Origin: Verrucomicrobiales bacterium
GTDB taxonomy: Bacteria; Verrucomicrobiota; Verrucomicrobiia; Verrucomicrobiales; DEV007
Direction of reading: 5' to 3'
DNA: 62,017 nt
Assembly: GCA_002698785.1 (NCBI GenBank)
Contig: PAAG01000050.1
Coordinates: 1-62,017, forward strand
Shown here: positions 34,484 through 43,347 of the stretch, piece after piece
Layout of the letters: the number at the start of each line of letters is the position of its first letter
How positions within the stretch are numbered: position 1 is the stretch's first letter
Notes under the pieces: generated by a model
The model's input: the letters and a program-made list of their open reading frames with translations, nothing else
Databases searched by the model: none
What the model was told of the DNA's origin: nothing
Made by a program: the position numbers and the translations under genes

Positions 34484-36075
34484 TTGCACCCAAAGTCCTA
34501 CTCGCGGCGAGCGGTGACGCCCGCCTCCCCGCCAACCGCCTCTGCTGGCCGACTCAGTCTGCCATGGAGGAAGATCTCAAAGCCGCGATCACCGATCTCG
34601 GTGTCGAAGTAGAACGCCTCCATCCCGTTGATGAGGAAGCAGGCCATGGCTTCCTCGATTCACAGAAAAGATGCCTGGAAGTGTTTCGCGACATCGACAA
34701 AGACGCGCCTCTCATTGTCGCAGAAAGCGTCTGGCAATACAGCCACCATATTCTCGCAGGATTGATCGGCCATCGTGGCCCCATCCTAACGGTTGCAAAT
34801 TGGTCAGGTCAGTGGCCCGGTCTGGTGGGCATGCTGAATCTCAACGGCTGTCTCATCAAGGCAGGCGTCACATTCTCTACCTTGTGGGGCGAAGACTTCT
34901 CCGACGAAGCCTTCCGTTCAAAGTTGAAAGAATGGCTCGAAACCGGAACCATCACTCACGATCTCTCTCAGTGTAAAACATACACTCCCGGAACATCGGA
35001 CAGCGAGGCAGCAGGCAAAGAACTGGCGGAGACCTTTCGCTCCAATCGAGCCATCATGGGAGTCTTCGACGAGGGCTGCATGGGAATGTACAACGCGATC
35101 ATCCCCGACGAACTTCTGTTTCCGTTAGGCGTTTTCAAAGAACGCCTTTCTCAAAGTGCCCTGCTCTTTGCCATGAGTGAAGTTACTGACGTGGAAGCGG
35201 ATGAAGTCTTCACCTGGCTGGTGGATCGTGGCTTCCAGTTCCATTTCGGATCTGACGATGCTACCGAATTGACCCGCCAGCAGGTCATCGAACAATGTCG
35301 GATGTATGTTGCTGCCTGCCGACTCGGTGATGACTTCGGATGCGACACAATCGGTATCCAATATCAGCTCGGTCTCAAAGACATGTGTGCCGCATCTGAC
35401 CTGGTTGAAGGTCTACTGAATAATAGCGAGCGACCACCGGTCTCACGACCTGACGGTTCCGTGATCCTCGAGGGAGAGCCATTCCCCCATTTCAATGAAG
35501 TGGACGAATGCGCCGGTCTCGATGCTCTCCTCATCAATCGCGTTCACTCCAAACTCGGACAGCCGGTGGAGACCACTCTTCACGATCTTCGATGGGGCGA
35601 CTATGATCAAAGCGGAACTACCGACGAGTATGTCTGGGTTTTGGAAATCAGCGGCGCTGCTCCCCCGGCCCACCACATCGGCGGAATTGCCGGCACGCAC
35701 GGCTATCGCCAGCCTGCGATGTATTTCCCGAAAGGTGGATCTTCTTGCGCCGGAGTAGCCAAGCCAGGTGAGATCGTCTGGAGCCGTATCTTTGTCGCCG
35801 ACGGTGGACTGAAAATGGACATCGGTCGAGGTCATGTCGTCGAACTTCCAGAAGAAGAAACCAAACGGCGTCTCGAATCGACTACGAAAGAATGGCCGAT
35901 CATGCACGGGGTATTGAATGGCGTCAGCCGGGACCAGATGATGGCCCGTCATGCGGCCAACCACATCCAGGTTGTCTACGCCAGCGACGCCGCATCAGCA
36001 AAAGAATGTCTTCTCGCCCGCGCCTCCATGGCTGCTGAGCTGGGAATCGACGTGACAATCTGCGGAGAGGTGTGA
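34480..36075 (+). CDS. L-fucose/L-arabinose isomerase-like protein
   Basis: The protein has 531 residues. It has the three-part organisation of the fucose/arabinose isomerase superfamily: N-terminal Rossmann-like domains (to about 330; [19 protein letters not shown] and [21 protein letters not shown] resemble the metal/substrate region) and a C-terminal beta domain ([36 protein letters not shown]). It is the last gene of the operon and overlaps the aldolase. It may interconvert an aldose and ketose, for example fucose released from a fucoidan-like glycan, but related proteins can have other roles. Confidence 0.72.
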   Translation: MIAPKVLLAASGDARLPANRLCWPTQSAMEEDLKAAITDLGVEVERLHPVDEEAGHGFLDSQKRCLEVFRDIDKDAPLIVAESVWQYSHHILAGLIGHRGPILTVANWSGQWPGLVGMLNLNGCLIKAGVTFSTLWGEDFSDEAFRSKLKEWLETGTITHDLSQCKTYTPGTSDSEAAGKELAETFRSNRAIMGVFDEGCMGMYNAIIPDELLFPLGVFKERLSQSALLFAMSEVTDVEADEVFTWLVDRGFQFHFGSDDATELTRQQVIEQCRMYVAACRLGDDFGCDTIGIQYQLGLKDMCAASDLVEGLLNNSERPPVSRPDGSVILEGEPFPHFNEVDECAGLDALLINRVHSKLGQPVETTLHDLRWGDYDQSGTTDEYVWVLEISGAAPPAHHIGGIAGTHGYRQPAMYFPKGGSSCAGVAKPGEIVWSRIFVADGGLKMDIGRGHVVELPEEETKRRLESTTKEWPIMHGVLNGVSRDQMMARHAANHIQVVYASDAASAKECLLARASMAAELGIDVTICGEV

Positions 36076-36169
36076 GGCTCGCCTCGCCGTCCCCCATAAT
36101 TCGCGAAATTTCTCCTGCAAAGAGCTGTTTCGTTTCTTATGCTTGCTTCGATTAATCGCAGCAAGAAGC

Positions 36170-37705
36170 ATGTTTCGTTTATCAATTCTATCTGTAGTTC
36201 TAGCATCCCTTTGCGTCTGTACAAACGGAGCAGAATACCAGGGAAACGTAGGAAAGTTAAAAGCCACCTTTCAGATCGAATGGGATGGCGAGAAAGTCTC
36301 CGGTTCGTACTCATACAACAATCGACCCGGCACGGTGTACACCCTGCAGGGTAACAATCCAGAACCAGGTGTAATCAACCTCAGCGAATACACCGGAAAC
36401 GAACTCACTGCACGATGTCAGCTCACAAAACGAGTCACGGACGATGAAATTATCTGGGAAGGTCGCATGCACAACACCGACGGGCGCGAGTTTCTCATGT
36501 CGTTTTCGCGAATCCGGAAAGCGGAAATGCCCTTCACACCAACGGAGGAGGGTCCCATTGAATTCAATTATAATGAGAACATTCACCGGGATGTCGTCTC
36601 CGCCGCAATCGGCGCTCGAGATAGTCTGGAAGCCCATCTCTATGGTAACCTTTACTACGGCTGGCACGTGCCAGGAGGCATTGTTTCGGAGGACGCTTCG
36701 ATCGACACCGTAAAAGAGTATGTCATCCATGGCGACAGCACATGGGCGGCGATTCGGTTTGCTGGATCGAAAGTAGAATTACAGTTCGAGACACCCGACG
36801 GAAACCGTCGCACCCTGACAGGAACCAACCCGGACGATGGAGTTCTCGAACTCAATGATGGATCGGGCCATCCTTGGACCTTCTGGAAAGAACTACACGA
36901 AAGAGCAATCATCTGGTGGGGAATGCCCCGCGGCGGAGGCGAGTCTCTCCTCGTATATCGCCCACGCCCAGAGCTTTTCCCTTACGCGCAAAAGGAGATG
37001 CCCCTGGTTGCGCCAGAAGCGTTTCTCTGGGAATACAATGAATGGGGAGCGGAGTTCCACCGGGCAAGGTTCGCATACGCGTACGACGAGGAAGTCCCGG
37101 CAACGGTTGATAAGATCATGGAGTCCGACGGCAGGGTAACCGCCATACACTTCGGTCTCAAGGACGGGACCGAACTCGTCCTGTCGCTCTCCCCTTCCCG
37201 CCCCCGAAACAGGGTACCGCTCGCAGAAGGCTTTCCGGCGACAATTCACGGGAAAGACGAAGAGATTCTCAGTGTGGTAGCGATGTTAACTCCTCTGTCT
37301 TGGAGGCAGAACGGGACCAATACGCTCGAGTACCTGATGGTTTCTACCGACCTTGCAGACTTCCAGTATGACGACCTCTGGAACCCCACTCTGGCCCCTG
37401 GAAGATTGGAGACCCTGACAAAGATACCCGTTCAACCCGACTTTGCAATCCCTGCTCACGATGTAGCCGTTAAATGGCAAACCAAAGAAGACAAGATCAC
37501 TTGGGGGATCGGTGACCGTGGGGCCGGAATGCTGGAACTGGAATCCATCTCCTTCGAAAATATCGAAGATACATCGTTGCGATCGGACTTTACCGCTTCG
37601 GAGTGGTATCCACTTGAGAAGCAAGTCGATTTTCCCAATAACCAGCTTCGTATTTCGAATCTGAATCTAACGACAGGATTCAATCAGGTGCTTGAAATTC
37701 CCTAG
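36170..37705 (+). CDS. Exported protein of unknown function with internal repeats
   Basis: The ATG at 36170 gives a signal peptide (MFRLSILSVVLASLCVCTNG, cut near AEY), and 511 residues in all. The mature part has about three related segments of roughly 120-150 residues; repeated themes are YQGNVGKLKATFQIEWDG with VYTLQGNNPEPGVINL, ELQFETPDGNRRTLTGTNP with DDGVLELNDG, and ELVLSLSPSRPRN. These read as beta-rich repeated domains. It begins 94 bases after the isomerase-like gene and has its own upstream region, so it may or may not belong to the operon. No family recognised. It ends 4 bases into the convergent RsmA-Nudix gene. Confidence 0.65.
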   Translation: MFRLSILSVVLASLCVCTNGAEYQGNVGKLKATFQIEWDGEKVSGSYSYNNRPGTVYTLQGNNPEPGVINLSEYTGNELTARCQLTKRVTDDEIIWEGRMHNTDGREFLMSFSRIRKAEMPFTPTEEGPIEFNYNENIHRDVVSAAIGARDSLEAHLYGNLYYGWHVPGGIVSEDASIDTVKEYVIHGDSTWAAIRFAGSKVELQFETPDGNRRTLTGTNPDDGVLELNDGSGHPWTFWKELHERAIIWWGMPRGGGESLLVYRPRPELFPYAQKEMPLVAPEAFLWEYNEWGAEFHRARFAYAYDEEVPATVDKIMESDGRVTAIHFGLKDGTELVLSLSPSRPRNRVPLAEGFPATIHGKDEEILSVVAMLTPLSWRQNGTNTLEYLMVSTDLADFQYDDLWNPTLAPGRLETLTKIPVQPDFAIPAHDVAVKWQTKEDKITWGIGDRGAGMLELESISFENIEDTSLRSDFTASEWYPLEKQVDFPNNQLRISNLNLTTGFNQVLEIP

Positions 37706-39039
37706 CTTGCTCGCCAGGCGCGATAGCAGGTCATGAAGCCGGTCGCAAAATCCTGGGGACGCTCTTCGATCCATCGATCGATTTCTTCCAATGCGAAGTA
37801 GCGCCCACAGTCGACCTCTTTGCCGTGCACGCGAATCTTCCCCTTCGGCTCAGCAACGAAAACTTCGATAAATTCCAGGTCAGTCAACTCTGAGGCCGGG
37901 ATTCGTGCAACGCGCTCGATCTCCCCTTTCGGTTCCACCCAGACTTCTTCCCACATTTCGCGACGAGCACAGTCGATATAGCTTTCCCCCGGGTCGACAT
38001 GCCCCGAGGCACTGCTATCCCAGGCCCCTGGATGGGTATCTTTCAGATGAGACCGCTTCTGCAAATAGAGCTCGCCCTGTTTATTCAATAGGAAGACATG
38101 AACAGCCCGATGCAGATGCTTTTCCGCATGGATCTGTTTTCGCGGAAGCGTGTCGATCACCACATCGTTTTCATCCACTGCATCGAGCGACTCCGTCGCT
38201 GACGGAGGCAGGTCAGCACAGGGATGCAACTCGAGAAGGTTCGAGAGCTTCACCCAATCTTCCAGTCCCAGCTCCTCGGCCCTGACACTTTCCTTTTGCC
38301 CCAGCTTCTCGCAAAACGCCGGCCAGTCTTCCTTCTCTACCGGAAGATTATTATGCAGCTGTTTCCTCCGCTGAGAAAACCCCTGCTTCACCGTGCGGGC
38401 ATAGACCTCAGGAGAATGCAGAGGCAGTTCAGAAATCGGGCGTGGATCGAAACGCAAGATCGTCGAGTCCACAGCCGGGCGAGGATGAAAGAGCGAAGGC
38501 CCCACGGTCTTCAAAGCAGCAGGTTTCCAACGCTCCTGTAGCATCAGGCTCAACACGCCGTAGTCTTTCGTTCGTGGTTCGGCGACAAACCGGTCTCCCA
38601 CTTCCTTCTGTACCATCACCACCGCCGACGTCACCGGACTCGGAGCATCAAGGAACCGCTGCAGAATCGCGTTGCCAGCCGAATAGGGCAGATTCCCGAT
38701 GAACTTCACACCACCTTCGCGGAAGAGTGGGCGCACATCGTATTCCGTCGCATCTGTGTGAACCACCTCGACACCCATCGGACCGAATTTCTCGGCAAGA
38801 AAGGACGCCAGTCGCCCATCTTTCTCAATCAGAATAAGTCGACGGCATTTCCCCGCGAGGTGCTCTGTCAGGGCACCAAACCCAGGGCCGACTTCCACCA
38901 CAACGTCATCGGGCTGAACCTGTAATTGAGCAGCGATCCAGCGAGAGACATTTTCATCCACGAGAAAGCTCTGCCCCAGCTTCCTGCTGGGAGTCAGGTC
39001 GAGAGTATTGAGATGGCCTTGAAGTTCGGAGAGGTTCAC
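37702..39039 (-). CDS. rsmA: 16S rRNA dimethyladenosine transferase (RsmA/KsgA) fused to a Nudix hydrolase
   Basis: Residues 1-270 are a complete RsmA: SAM-binding EVGPGFGALTEHL (49-61), motif IV NLPY (116-119), and FSQRRKQLHNNL at the end. It dimethylates two adjacent adenines in 16S rRNA helix 45. Residues about 300-445 are a Nudix domain resembling the isopentenyl-diphosphate-isomerase/YfcD-like group: HRAVHVFLLNKQGELYLQKR, then the Nudix box G346-x5-E-x7-REMWEE (the last Gly is Trp). There is no stop or frameshift between the two. Standard RsmA is about 270 residues, so this is a true fusion. The Nudix part may remove a modified nucleotide. Confidence 0.88.
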   Translation of the reverse strand: MNLSELQGHLNTLDLTPSRKLGQSFLVDENVSRWIAAQLQVQPDDVVVEVGPGFGALTEHLAGKCRRLILIEKDGRLASFLAEKFGPMGVEVVHTDATEYDVRPLFREGGVKFIGNLPYSAGNAILQRFLDAPSPVTSAVVMVQKEVGDRFVAEPRTKDYGVLSLMLQERWKPAALKTVGPSLFHPRPAVDSTILRFDPRPISELPLHSPEVYARTVKQGFSQRRKQLHNNLPVEKEDWPAFCEKLGQKESVRAEELGLEDWVKLSNLLELHPCADLPPSATESLDAVDENDVVIDTLPRKQIHAEKHLHRAVHVFLLNKQGELYLQKRSHLKDTHPGAWDSSASGHVDPGESYIDCARREMWEEVWVEPKGEIERVARIPASELTDLEFIEVFVAEPKGKIRVHGKEVDCGRYFALEEIDRWIEERPQDFATGFMTCYRAWRAS

Positions 39040-39108
39040 GTGAGGAGTATGGCGGAGATTGGGCGGGTTAGCAAATCGGGCGCGTCAGTAGTGGTAGCTG
39101 CCATCGTT

Positions 39109-39195
39109 CAGCTACAGGCTCCACTGTCGGAATTTCATTGTCGACTTCGAAAGCGACAATTTGTAGCTGGGGTCTTTGACCCCGGATTCGGTCTC
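39109..39195 (+). repeat. REP/BIME-like repeat, copy 1
   Basis: CAGCTACA near 39109 and TGTAGCTG near 39162 flank an internal hairpin (TTGTCG...CGACAA). It is followed by GGGTCTTTGACCCCGGATTCGGTCT, which itself holds a short inverted repeat (GGGGTC/GACCCC). The tail GGATTCGGTCT is also found in copy 2 at 39869-39948. A further inverted segment (GTAGCTG at 39094 with CAGCTAC) lies just before. These are extragenic palindromes next to a RAYT gene. Confidence 0.65.
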
Positions 39196-39322
39196 ACACC
39201 CACGATGAACGTGCTGATAAACTTTTGTATTTAGCCGCCGATTTTTTGTTTACCCTGCCGGTCTGACAGAAACCAGATACAGAACTTCTCGTCAGACACC
39301 GAAGATTGGACTATGTCGAAAT

Positions 39323-39799
39323 ATGCCCGACAAGAAGAAACATCTCACACGCCTGGACAGAGTGTTTCCTCGCCATCCGACCTACTTTATTACCACAACG
39401 ACCGTGGACCGCAGGAAGGTTCTGGATTCGAGCGCCGTTCACGAGATCTTCACGGAGGTCTGGGAGAATTGTGTAGATCTGTATGGGTGGTCAACAGGCC
39501 CCTATGTAATCATGCCGGATCACGTTCATTTCTTTGTCCAATCAGGAAACGAAGACGCAATAGAATTGAGCCATTTCGTAGGAAAATGGAAAGAGTGGAC
39601 CTCGAAGTACCTGGATCGACGTCTGGGGATACCTGCACCTCTCTGGCAGCCTGAGTTTTTCGACCATGTGATTCGGTCAACCGAGTCTTTCAGAAAGAAG
39701 GTTGAATATGTTTGGCAAAATCCTGTACGGGCGGGATTGGTCGAAGAACCAAAAGATTGGAAGTTTCGGGGTAACGCGAGCGATTGGATAATTTGCTAG
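39323..39799 (+). mobile_element. RAYT (REP-associated tyrosine transposase), TnpA_REP / Y1 family
   Basis: The protein has 158 residues. It has the Y1 HUH signature PYVIMPDHVHFFV (His67 and His69) and the catalytic Tyr129 in KKVEYVWQNPVRAGLV. This is the RAYT pattern: a short single-domain nuclease not surrounded by IS ends but by palindromic repeats. Copies at 39109-39195 and 39869-39948 are in the expected places and share a tail. RAYTs cut single-stranded DNA at REP hairpins and help spread or maintain them. Both catalytic motifs are intact, so it may be active. Confidence 0.85.
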
Positions 39800-39868
39800 T
39801 CTTTAGAGTATTGGACCTACAAAGAAAAGTTGAAGGTTGTCGCTGTTTCCGTCCGGCCTCATAGAGGC

Positions 39869-39948
39869 CAGCTACAAGCTTTGCGATCGAAATACCGACT
39901 TTGATCGCAGCAATCTGTAGCCGGAGTCTGTGATCTTGGATTCGGTCT
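39869..39948 (+). repeat. REP/BIME-like repeat, copy 2
   Basis: CAGCTACA, an imperfect internal hairpin and CTGTAGCCGGAGTCTGTGAT followed by TTGGATTCGGTCT align over about 80 bases in the same orientation as copy 1. Just upstream, GGCCTC and GAGGCC form a small hairpin. Together with copy 1 it brackets the RAYT gene. Confidence 0.65.
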
Positions 39949-39972
39949 GGATCAATCGAACTACAATCGAGC

Positions 39973-40449
39973 CTACCCCAGCACCTCCAGCAGCAAATCC
40001 ACATGCTCAGCCGGCTTCACCTTTGGAAAAACTGCCAGCACTTTCCCATTCTCATCCAGAACGAAAGTCGTTCGCTCCGTCCCCATGTAGGTCTTGCCAT
40101 ACATCTTCTTCTCTACCCAGACGCCGTATGCTTCCACCATCGTCTTTTCCTCATCACTGATGAGCGGAAACGGAAGCTCATATTTGTCGATGAACTTCTG
40201 GTGTTTCTTGATCGGGTCGATGCTCACACCGAACACTTTCGCCTTTTTGGAAAGCTCACCCCACACATCCCGAATGCCACAGGCCTGCGTCGTGCACCCA
40301 GGGGTATCGTCCTTCGGATAGAAATACAGGACCACTTTCGATCCCTTCAATTTCGAAAGGCTGATCTTGCTACCTTCCTCGTATTCACCACCGACGACCG
40401 GAAGCGAAAAAGAAGGAGCCTTTTTACCAACAGGAGGCTTTTCTGACAT
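39973..40449 (-). CDS. bcp: Thioredoxin-dependent peroxiredoxin (Bcp/PrxQ)
   Basis: The protein has 158 residues. It has the Bcp active site KDDTPGCTTQACGIRD with peroxidatic Cys52 and resolving Cys57 five residues later, and an FVLDENGKV strand. It reduces H2O2 and organic peroxides with electrons from thioredoxin. It is followed 6 bases upstream on the same strand by the esterase gene (40456), so the two are likely co-transcribed with the channel gene. No in-frame TGA was seen at the catalytic Cys codon, so this one is not a selenoprotein despite the sel genes elsewhere in the window. Confidence 0.92.
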   Translation of the reverse strand: MSEKPPVGKKAPSFSLPVVGGEYEEGSKISLSKLKGSKVVLYFYPKDDTPGCTTQACGIRDVWGELSKKAKVFGVSIDPIKKHQKFIDKYELPFPLISDEEKTMVEAYGVWVEKKMYGKTYMGTERTTFVLDENGKVLAVFPKVKPAEHVDLLLEVLG

Positions 40450-40455
40450 ACAAGA

Positions 40456-41310
40456 CTACTGGCGCACGGAGGAGAGAAAATCCAGCATCGCCTTTCGAAA
40501 CTGACTCCGATATGGCTCTTTTCCCCACGCACCGTGCTTCGCACCGGGAACCATGACAAATTCGTTCCGCACACCGAACTCATCCAACTTCTTCCGATAA
40601 TCGACATATCGCTCCCCCGGGCGATCCTTCTCTCCGTCGATCATCAGGGTTGGCGGCGTGCTCTCGGAAATATGTGTGATCGGAGAGCCCTGAGCATATA
40701 ACTCTGGCACCTCGTCGTACTCTCCGCCGAAGAAAATGACACAGTTCTTGATACTTCCGCTCTTCGACTCCTTCACTCTCGCGACCTGATCGACACCGGC
40801 GCCCATCATGATGATAGCCTGCACCGAATCGGAATTCTCTGGATAATCACCCGGCGCATCGAAAAGCTGAGTCTCTCCCGTATTCGCAATCATTCCCGCC
40901 AGGTGCCCACCTGCAGAGCCGCCGATGGCCGCGATAAAGCTCAAATCCAGCCCCAAATTCTCCGCGTTCCCACGCATCCATCGAACAGCAGCTTTGCAAT
41001 CGACCACAGCGCCTGGAAACTTCGCTTCGGTAGCGAGCCGGTAGTCTACATTGGCGACTACGTAGCCAGCAGTGGCCAATTCTTTCGCCATTGGCTCAAA
41101 TGCTTTCCTGCTACCTCCGGTCCAGCCTCCGCCATGGATCAGGATGATCCCCGGGTAGGTCTTGTCATCATCAGGTCGGAACCAGTCCAGCAGCAACTCC
41201 TTCTCTCCTACCGTCGCATAGCTGATTTCCTTTCCTTCACGCAGGCCGTCTGCCGCCCCAGCAACAACCGCCAGAGCACTCAGCAAAAAGACAAAAATCG
41301 ATCGTCTCAT
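40456..41310 (-). CDS. Exported alpha/beta hydrolase (esterase/lipase-like)
   Basis: The protein has 284 residues with a signal peptide (MRRSIFVFLLSALAVVAGAA). Oxyanion-hole HGGGW and nucleophile motif GGSAGGHL are present, with DGEKDRPG (acid Asp) and PGAKHGAWG (His) at the end. It belongs to the same broad BD-FAE family as the esterase at 32742 but is not closely similar. It overlaps the channel gene by 4 bases and precedes bcp. Substrate unknown. Confidence 0.85.
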   Translation of the reverse strand: MRRSIFVFLLSALAVVAGAADGLREGKEISYATVGEKELLLDWFRPDDDKTYPGIILIHGGGWTGGSRKAFEPMAKELATAGYVVANVDYRLATEAKFPGAVVDCKAAVRWMRGNAENLGLDLSFIAAIGGSAGGHLAGMIANTGETQLFDAPGDYPENSDSVQAIIMMGAGVDQVARVKESKSGSIKNCVIFFGGEYDEVPELYAQGSPITHISESTPPTLMIDGEKDRPGERYVDYRKKLDEFGVRNEFVMVPGAKHGAWGKEPYRSQFRKAMLDFLSSVRQ

Positions 41311-42167
41311 AGTTTATTTCCGCACATCTTGCAGAACGTAGCCTTGGGATCGTGCCCCGTATGACCGCATTCACGGCAGCGGCGCTTATCGAGTCGCACC
41401 TCGGCCATACTCATATTCGCCTCGGCAATCACAATACCGGTCGGCACCGCGATCGTTCCATATCCAATCAGGATAATGAGCGTCGAAATAAATTTTCCCA
41501 CCACTGTGATCGGAGTGACATCTCCGTAGCCGACGGTTGAAATGGTGACGATCCCCCAGTAGATCGACTGGGGAACGCTATTGAAGCCTTCATTTCCCGC
41601 GATCAGCCCCTCGACGACATACATCATCGTCCCGAGGATCATGGTCACCGCTACCACGACAAACAGGAAAACGGTGATCTTCCCGATACTCGCCCGGAAC
41701 GAATTCAGCAGCAGATTCGCTTCCCCAATGTGACGGGCCATCTTCAGCACACGAAACACCCGCAGCAGTCGGAGAATCCGTACCACAAGGAAATACTCGC
41801 TGCCCGCGATGAAAAAAGTCAGATAGGTAGGGATAATCGAGAGCAAATCGACCACTCCGAAAAAGGAGAAGATGTAAGCAGGCTTGTTTCGCACTACCAC
41901 GATTCGAACGATATATTCGATCGTGAACAGGACGGTGAAAGTCCATTCGAGAAAATTGAACAACGAGAGATGCTTATCCCGATACGACTCCACACTCTCC
42001 AGCATCACCACCCCGACGCTGATTCCGATCAGCCAGAGCAGGGCCACATCGAATGCATGACCCGCCTTCGTATCCGAGAGAAAAATGATCCTCCAGATAC
42101 GGTCCCGAAGCGAATTGCTATCGTGCTCGGAAGCGCGGTTGCTTAGATCGTCGAACATTATCCCCAT
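41307..42167 (-). CDS. Voltage-gated-type ion channel with C-terminal zinc ribbon
   Basis: The protein has 286 residues (or 283 from a second ATG at 42158). It has six transmembrane segments: S1-S3 at about 41-120, an Arg-rich S4 (ILRLLRVFRVLK, 131-142), S5 at about 163-185 and S6 at about 227-249. A pore loop holds the potassium filter TVGYGD (211-216). This is a Kv-like potassium channel. The C-terminus (264-286) adds C-x2-C...C-x2-C (CRECGHTG...FCKMCGNKL), a rubredoxin-like zinc ribbon after the last helix. That would give a small cytoplasmic metal-binding tip. It is divergent from the MoxR operon. Confidence 0.88.
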   Translation of the reverse strand: MGIMFDDLSNRASEHDSNSLRDRIWRIIFLSDTKAGHAFDVALLWLIGISVGVVMLESVESYRDKHLSLFNFLEWTFTVLFTIEYIVRIVVVRNKPAYIFSFFGVVDLLSIIPTYLTFFIAGSEYFLVVRILRLLRVFRVLKMARHIGEANLLLNSFRASIGKITVFLFVVVAVTMILGTMMYVVEGLIAGNEGFNSVPQSIYWGIVTISTVGYGDVTPITVVGKFISTLIILIGYGTIAVPTGIVIAEANMSMAEVRLDKRRCRECGHTGHDPKATFCKMCGNKL

Positions 42168-42285
42168 AAAGCACGCTCACAAAGCACCCTGTCAAGCCGC
42201 GAAACGATTCTTCTGGGGCTTAAATTTCACCTTTCCTCCCCCGCAGCCCGCACCTATCGTTTCAGAGAGAGAATCCTGAATACCC

Positions 42286-43308
42286 ATGCCCGACTCGATC
42301 GCACCTCCAGAAGAACTCCAGGCCGACGATGTGGCCGCTATTGACGAGCTCCGAAGCTCTTACGACCAACTCCGCGGCGAGCTCGGAAAAATCATTGTCG
42401 GTCAGGAATCGGTAATCGAGCAGCTTTCGATCTGCCTTTTCGCCAGAGGCCACGCTCTTCTCATGGGTGTCCCCGGTCTTGCCAAGACCCTCCTGGTCTC
42501 CCGTCTGGCGGAAACGATGAACCTGAGTTTCAGCCGCATCCAGTTCACCCCCGACCTGATGCCCATGGACATCACAGGAACGGAAATCCTCCAGGACGAC
42601 GGTAGCGGACGGCGCCAGTTCGAATTCGCAAAAGGCCCGGTCTTTGCCAATATCGTTCTTGCCGACGAGATCAACCGAGCGCCCTCAAAAACTCAGGCAG
42701 CTATGCTTGAGGCCATGCAGGAGCACCGCGTCACTGTTGCGGGTCACAGCTTTACCCTCGATCCTCCGTTCTTTGTCCTCGCGACTCAGAACCCCATCGA
42801 GCAGGAAGGCACTTACCCCCTCCCCGAAGCACAGCTCGACCGATTCATGTTCATGATCGGGGTCGAATATCCCAGCCGTGATGAAGAGATCGCAATTGCA
42901 CGGTCTACCACCGGGGCAAAACTCCCTACACTGGAGCACATCCTCGATGCGGAAAAGGTTATGCGTTTTCAAGAGCTTGTCCGCCGCGTCCCTGTTCCGG
43001 ATCACATCTTCCACTTCGCTGTCGACCTGGTCCGCCGCACCCGTCCGGATTCCGAAGAGTCGCCCGACTGGATCCAGCCCTACGTTGGCTGGGGTGCAGG
43101 CCCGCGAGCTGTACAATACCTGATTCTCGGTGCTCGTGCCCGTGCAGCACTCCTTGGAAGCTACATGGTCCGCCAGGAAGACGTGATCGCTGTCGCCGAG
43201 CCGGTCCTTCGACACCGCGTAATCAAAACCTTCACCGCCGAATCGGAAGGAGTTACCTGTCGTTCCATTATCGCACGCCTTGTTGAAGAACTGAGTCACG
43301 AAGAATAG
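42286..43308 (+). CDS. MoxR-type AAA+ ATPase
   Basis: The protein has 340 residues. It has Walker A GVPGLAKTLL, the Walker B/sensor region IVLADEINRAPSKTQ, the pre-sensor block QAAMLEAMQEHRVTVAG, sensor-1 VLATQNPIEQEGTYPLPEAQ and a C-terminal lid. MoxR proteins act as chaperones for VWA/DUF58 partners, often in metal or stress-related maturation. Those partners are encoded directly downstream. The upstream gap to the channel gene is divergent and short (118 bases). A GAGAGAG Shine-Dalgarno lies before the ATG. Confidence 0.92.
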   Translation: MPDSIAPPEELQADDVAAIDELRSSYDQLRGELGKIIVGQESVIEQLSICLFARGHALLMGVPGLAKTLLVSRLAETMNLSFSRIQFTPDLMPMDITGTEILQDDGSGRRQFEFAKGPVFANIVLADEINRAPSKTQAAMLEAMQEHRVTVAGHSFTLDPPFFVLATQNPIEQEGTYPLPEAQLDRFMFMIGVEYPSRDEEIAIARSTTGAKLPTLEHILDAEKVMRFQELVRRVPVPDHIFHFAVDLVRRTRPDSEESPDWIQPYVGWGAGPRAVQYLILGARARAALLGSYMVRQEDVIAVAEPVLRHRVIKTFTAESEGVTCRSIIARLVEELSHEE

Positions 43309-43347
43309 CGCCCGACTTTCCTTTCAACTTCTGCCTAACCACTCGGA

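Noticed and set aside
39973-40449. Selenocysteine-containing peroxiredoxin
   Set aside because: The catalytic position is an ordinary Cys codon and the frame has no internal TGA.
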